From Murinocardiopsis flavida (GTDB lineage Bacteria > Actinomycetota > Actinomycetes > Streptosporangiales > Streptosporangiaceae), in assembly GCF_003014485.1 (NCBI RefSeq), contig NZ_PYGA01000019.1:1-64000 (forward strand): 64,000 nucleotides of DNA, read 5' to 3'. The notes under the pieces are model-generated. The model saw nothing but the letters and a program-made list of their open reading frames with translations. It was not told where the DNA came from and did not search any database. Position numbers and translations under genes: made by a program. This document shows positions 58,704-64,000 of this stretch, one piece after another; position 1 is the stretch's first letter, and each line of letters starts with the position of its first letter.

Positions 58704-59072
58704 ACCGCCGCGGCCGGGGCAGTGGGGCGGGGGTCCGGTCCGGTCGGCGGAAGGGGGTGACGCGTCCCGAGTGAGTGGTTCCCCACACTCTGGTGAGGCA
58801 ATACATCACTTCCAGCAATCCACATCAACGCGCATGGATGGCATGATGGACGGGGATCGCGCATGTGCCGCTTCACGCTGCGATGTGCGGACCCTGTAAA
58901 AACGTGAGGGGAGTATCCCTTTTCGCGGCGGTGCCGTCATCACGGTGCGCACACAGTGCGGACCCGGTGCCGCCGGCCTATCCGGTCCGGATGGGCGGGA
59001 GAGACCTCCGGTTCGTAATCCATGCCCCACTCGCCTGTGCTGGGTTTGGCAAGACCGGAGGAGAGTTCGTAC
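58704..59072. other. Intergenic leader region between steB and terC
   Basis: This gap contains the terC promoter area and the probable riboswitch at 58903-59010. A lower-GC segment (AATACATCACTTCCAGCAATC, 58800-58820) precedes it. The riboswitch ends about 60 bases before the start codon, leaving room for an expression platform that can mask the GGAGGAGAG ribosome site. Confidence 0.6.
58903..59010 (+). ncRNA. yybP-ykoY (manganese) riboswitch
   Basis: The 5' signature GTGAGGGGAGTATCCC, an internal GTCATC, and the 3' closing GGGAGAGACCTCC match the yybP-ykoY motif: a P1 stem with AGGGGAGTA on one side and AGACCT on the other. The motif controls Mn2+ homeostasis genes and often precedes TerC-family genes. 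Here it lies exactly in the leader of terC. A covariance-model search would settle the boundaries. Confidence 0.75.
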
Positions 59073-60071
59073 ATGGATGTTCCCCTGTGGGTGTGGCTCG
59101 CGACCATCGGAGCGATGATCGCCATCCTCGCGATCGACCTCGCGATCGTCGACCACCCGTGGAGTAAGAAGAGCGGCCCGAAAGAATTCGGGGTCAAGCA
59201 GGCCGGCTGGTGGGCGGCCTTCTATATCGGCATCGCCATCATCTTCGGATTCGGTGTCTGGTACTTCGGCGGGAGCACGGCGGCGGGCGAGTACTTCGCC
59301 GGGTTCGTCACCGAGAAGAGCCTCAGCGTCGACAACCTCTTCATCTTCTACCTGATCATCGGCAGTTTCGCGGTGCCGAAGAAGTACCAGCACGAGGTGC
59401 TGCTGGTCGGCATCGTCATCGCCCTGGTCATGCGCGGCATCTTCATCGCCATCGGCGCCCAGGCCATCAACGCCTGGAGCGAGGTCTTCTACCTGTTCGG
59501 CGCGTTCCTCATCTACACCGCGGTGAAGATCGTCTACGACCACGTCAAGCAGGACGACGGCGACCAGGACTTCACCGACTCCTTCGCGGTGCGCATGGTG
59601 AAGAAGGTGTGGCCGGTCACCGACGACTATCACGGCGCCCACCTGACGGTCGTGCAGAACGGCAAGCGCTACGTCACCCCGATGCTCATGGTCATCGTCG
59701 CCATCGGTGTCACCGACCTGGTGTTCGCCGTCGACTCCATCCCCGCGATCTTCGGCCTGACCCAGGACGCCTACATCGTCTTCACCGCCAACGCGTTCGC
59801 ACTGCTGGGCCTGCGCCAGCTGTACTTCCTCCTCGCCGGCCTCATGGACAAACTCGCCTACATCAGCTGGGGCCTCGCGGTCATCATGGTGTTCATCGGC
59901 ATCAAGATGCTCCTGCACGCCCTCCACGAGAACGGTGTGCACGTCCCCGAGGTGAGCATCGGGATGTCGTTGACCGTCATCATCGGCGTCATGGTCGTGA
60001 CCATCGTCGCGAGCCTGCTGAAGGCGCGCTACGACGGCAAGAAGGCGGAGTCGGTCGACGCCGGGAAGTAG
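59073..60071 (+). CDS. TerC family membrane protein
   Basis: This 332-residue membrane protein has about eight helices. TerC landmarks: LAIDLAIVDHPW in helix 1, EKSLSVDNLFIFYLIIGSF (acidic E-K-S-L-S-V-D-N metal-ligand motif), VTDLVFAVDSIPAIFG and LRQLYFLLAGLMDKL. TerC proteins export manganese and metallate exoenzymes and are linked to tellurite resistance. GGAGGAGAG lies nine bases before ATG 59073. Expression is likely induced by Mn2+ through the upstream riboswitch. Confidence 0.94.
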   Translation: MDVPLWVWLATIGAMIAILAIDLAIVDHPWSKKSGPKEFGVKQAGWWAAFYIGIAIIFGFGVWYFGGSTAAGEYFAGFVTEKSLSVDNLFIFYLIIGSFAVPKKYQHEVLLVGIVIALVMRGIFIAIGAQAINAWSEVFYLFGAFLIYTAVKIVYDHVKQDDGDQDFTDSFAVRMVKKVWPVTDDYHGAHLTVVQNGKRYVTPMLMVIVAIGVTDLVFAVDSIPAIFGLTQDAYIVFTANAFALLGLRQLYFLLAGLMDKLAYISWGLAVIMVFIGIKMLLHALHENGVHVPEVSIGMSLTVIIGVMVVTIVASLLKARYDGKKAESVDAGK

Positions 60072-60077
60072 CCGCCC

Positions 60078-60093
60078 TCGAACGACTGTTCGG
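60078..60093. promoter_or_regulatory. LexA (SOS) box of uvrA
   Basis: TCGAAC, GACT, GTTCGG matches the actinobacterial SOS box TCGAAC-N4-GTTCGA at all but the last base. A -10-like TATAGT follows at 60095-60100, so LexA would block the promoter. This fits the known SOS control of uvrA. Confidence 0.8.
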
Positions 60094-60105
60094 GTATAGT
60101 CGCAT

Positions 60106-60132
60106 GCGCCCGCCGGGGGTACCGGCGGGCGC
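60106..60132 (+). terminator. Hairpin in uvrA leader / terC terminator
   Basis: GCGCCCGCCGG and CCGGCGGGCGC pair perfectly around GGGTA. It lies 34 bp beyond terC but just downstream of the uvrA promoter, so it may serve as the terC terminator, or as a leader structure in the about 190-nt uvrA untranslated region. Confidence 0.55.
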
Positions 60133-60295
60133 ACTCCCCGTCGGGCCATGCACCTGAGCATGGAAGATTCCCGGCGCCGGAGTGGTTGGTGGTGAAGGAA
60201 GGTCGGACGCCGAGCGCGCCGCACACGTCTCTGAGCAGTCGGACGACGACGGCCCTTCCCCTGTGCGCCGAACCCGAAGGGGCTGGTTTTCACAA

Positions 60296-63130
<2,835 letters not shown>

Positions 63131-63181
63131 ACACCCGGGGCCGGGTGCCAAGTGCGCCCGGTCTCGGTAGGGTCGGGGGCG

Positions 63182-63769
63182 ATGAGCCATCCCCCGTTCC
63201 CGCCCCAGCAGCCAGCACCGCCGTCGAGAGAGCCCATGGACGACCGCAGTCAGCGCCCCGCCCCGCCGTTGGCACCGTGGGGGCCGCGTGCCGCCGCCCG
63301 CCTCGTCGACGTCGCGGTCGTCACCATCCCGGCGCTGATCGTGGCGCTGGTGTTCAGCCTGATCTGGATGGGCGCCCAGCTCACCCTGAACCTGGCATCG
63401 AACAGTTCCGGCGCGACGCAGGACAAGTTCGCCGTCATCTTCAGCGTCGCCCTGTACCTGTGCCTCACGGCGTACGACGTCGTCACGCTGACCAAGCTGC
63501 GCAAGACGTTCGGCAAACATCTGCTGAAGATCAGGGTCGCCTCGCTGGACAACCGCTCCTTCGAGCAGCCGATCCCGTTCAGCACCGTCCTGGTCAGAGC
63601 GGCAGTCTTCCACCTTTGGGTACTGTTCTTCTGGACGAACATCGTCCTTGTCGCCGGCCTTGCGATCGCCTCCCTCATCGCCTATGTTCTCTGGCCACTT
63701 TGGGACACGCCGTACCGGCAAGGGCTCCACGACAAGCTCGCGCGTACCGTAGTCGTGCGCACGGGCTAA
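63182..63769 (+). CDS. RDD family membrane protein
   Basis: This 195-residue protein has a Pro-rich cytosolic N-terminus (about 40 residues). An RDD domain follows with PRAAARLVDVAVVTIPALIV, a second helix pair (IFSVALYLCLTAYDVVTLTK) and GKHLLKIRVASLDN, the conserved GK-x-L-x-K-I-R segment, then RQGLHDKLARTVVV. RDD proteins are small membrane proteins of mostly unknown function; some act as ion antiporters. ATG 63182 lies 51 bp after uvrA. Confidence 0.88.
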   Translation: MSHPPFPPQQPAPPSREPMDDRSQRPAPPLAPWGPRAAARLVDVAVVTIPALIVALVFSLIWMGAQLTLNLASNSSGATQDKFAVIFSVALYLCLTAYDVVTLTKLRKTFGKHLLKIRVASLDNRSFEQPIPFSTVLVRAAVFHLWVLFFWTNIVLVAGLAIASLIAYVLWPLWDTPYRQGLHDKLARTVVVRTG

Positions 63770-63884
63770 CCTGGGCGCATCGGCACACGGCCCGGATCCC
63801 GAATTTGGTGCCCCCGCCGGGTCAGTGGAATGCTGAGCAGCCTTCAATCCAGACGATCGAACACACCCCGAGGTGCAAGCCCAC

Positions 63885-64000
63885 ATGAGTTACCCACCGC
63901 CGCCTGAACAGCCGCCGCACGGCGGGGGTCCTTACCAGCCCCAGCAGCCCGGCTACGGCTCGGGCCCGCAGCAGCCCCCCTACGGCGGCCAACCGGGCTA
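63885..64000 (+). CDS. Start of a Pro/Gly/Gln/Tyr-rich protein, partial
   Basis: The frame from ATG 63885 encodes MSYPPPPEQPPHGGG followed by PYQPQQPGYGSGPQQPPYGG and runs off the window. Such PYGQ-rich N-termini precede RDD or DUF4190/DUF4870 membrane domains in actinobacteria; given the RDD gene just upstream, a paralogue is likely. The membrane part is outside the window. Confidence 0.65.
   Translation, partial: MSYPPPPEQPPHGGGPYQPQQPGYGSGPQQPPYGGQPG

Overview
This window comes from a high-GC actinobacterium. The evidence is the GC-saturated third codon positions, frequent GTG starts, a mycothiol-dependent maleylpyruvate-isomerase-like enzyme, SteA/SteB, HTH/DUF397 gene pairs and a RepSA-type integrative element. 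A member of the Nocardiopsaceae or a relative would fit, but the sequence seen here does not prove the genus.

Layout. (1) 1-94 is the 3' part of a 5S rRNA with its terminator, so the window begins at the end of an rrn operon. (2) 219-2542 is a composite ISL3-type transposon: a truncated left IS copy, a DinB-family cargo gene and a complete right IS copy, bounded by the 8-bp duplication CCTTGTCG. (3) 2574-15143 is mixed: acetyltransferases, an MFS exporter divergent from a GlxA-type regulator, an alpha/beta hydrolase of the haloacetate dehalogenase type, an RGG/RDDR-rich TPR protein, a Fpg/Nei glycosylase, a NUDIX hydrolase, a tandem GNAT pair with one broken copy, a cupin regulator, and an SDR/metallo-beta-lactamase pair. 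(4) 15347-22376 contains conserved actinobacterial genes: SSB, HAD-IIA phosphatase, DUF1015, SCP2 domain, a histone-H1-like protein, a small acidic protein and tlyA. (5) 22377-51809 is an accessory island of about 30 kb between tlyA and nadK, two genes I expect to be close together in actinobacteria. (6) 52084-64000 resumes the conserved cluster: nadK, recN, a membrane protein, steA, steB, a terC gene behind a probable yybP-ykoY manganese riboswitch, uvrA with a LexA box, an RDD protein and the start of a further gene.

The main discovery is in the island. A type I-E-like CRISPR array (29-nt repeats, 32-nt spacers, no cas genes in the window) is split in two by an 8.1-kb integrative element carrying int, xis and repSA. 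The split lies inside one CRISPR repeat. Its first 17 bases are at 25223-25239 and its last 12 at 33328-33339, and joining them restores a perfect repeat. A 12-bp core, CATCCCCGCGTG, is present at both ends, and the integrase stop codon lies 7 bp from it. The CRISPR repeat therefore appears to have served as attB. By repeat orientation and the position of the degenerate terminal repeat, the leader lies on the right (from 33473). Six leader-distal spacers are thus separated from the leader, and transcription from the leader would run antisense into int.

The rest of the island consists of small regulator/effector pairs: MmyB-type regulators beside reductases, a two-component system, a CGNR regulator with a perfect operator, MarR with an MFS pump, an ECF42-type sigma factor with a DGPF protein, and an HTH/DUF397 pair. 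It also holds several families of inverted and tandem non-coding repeats.
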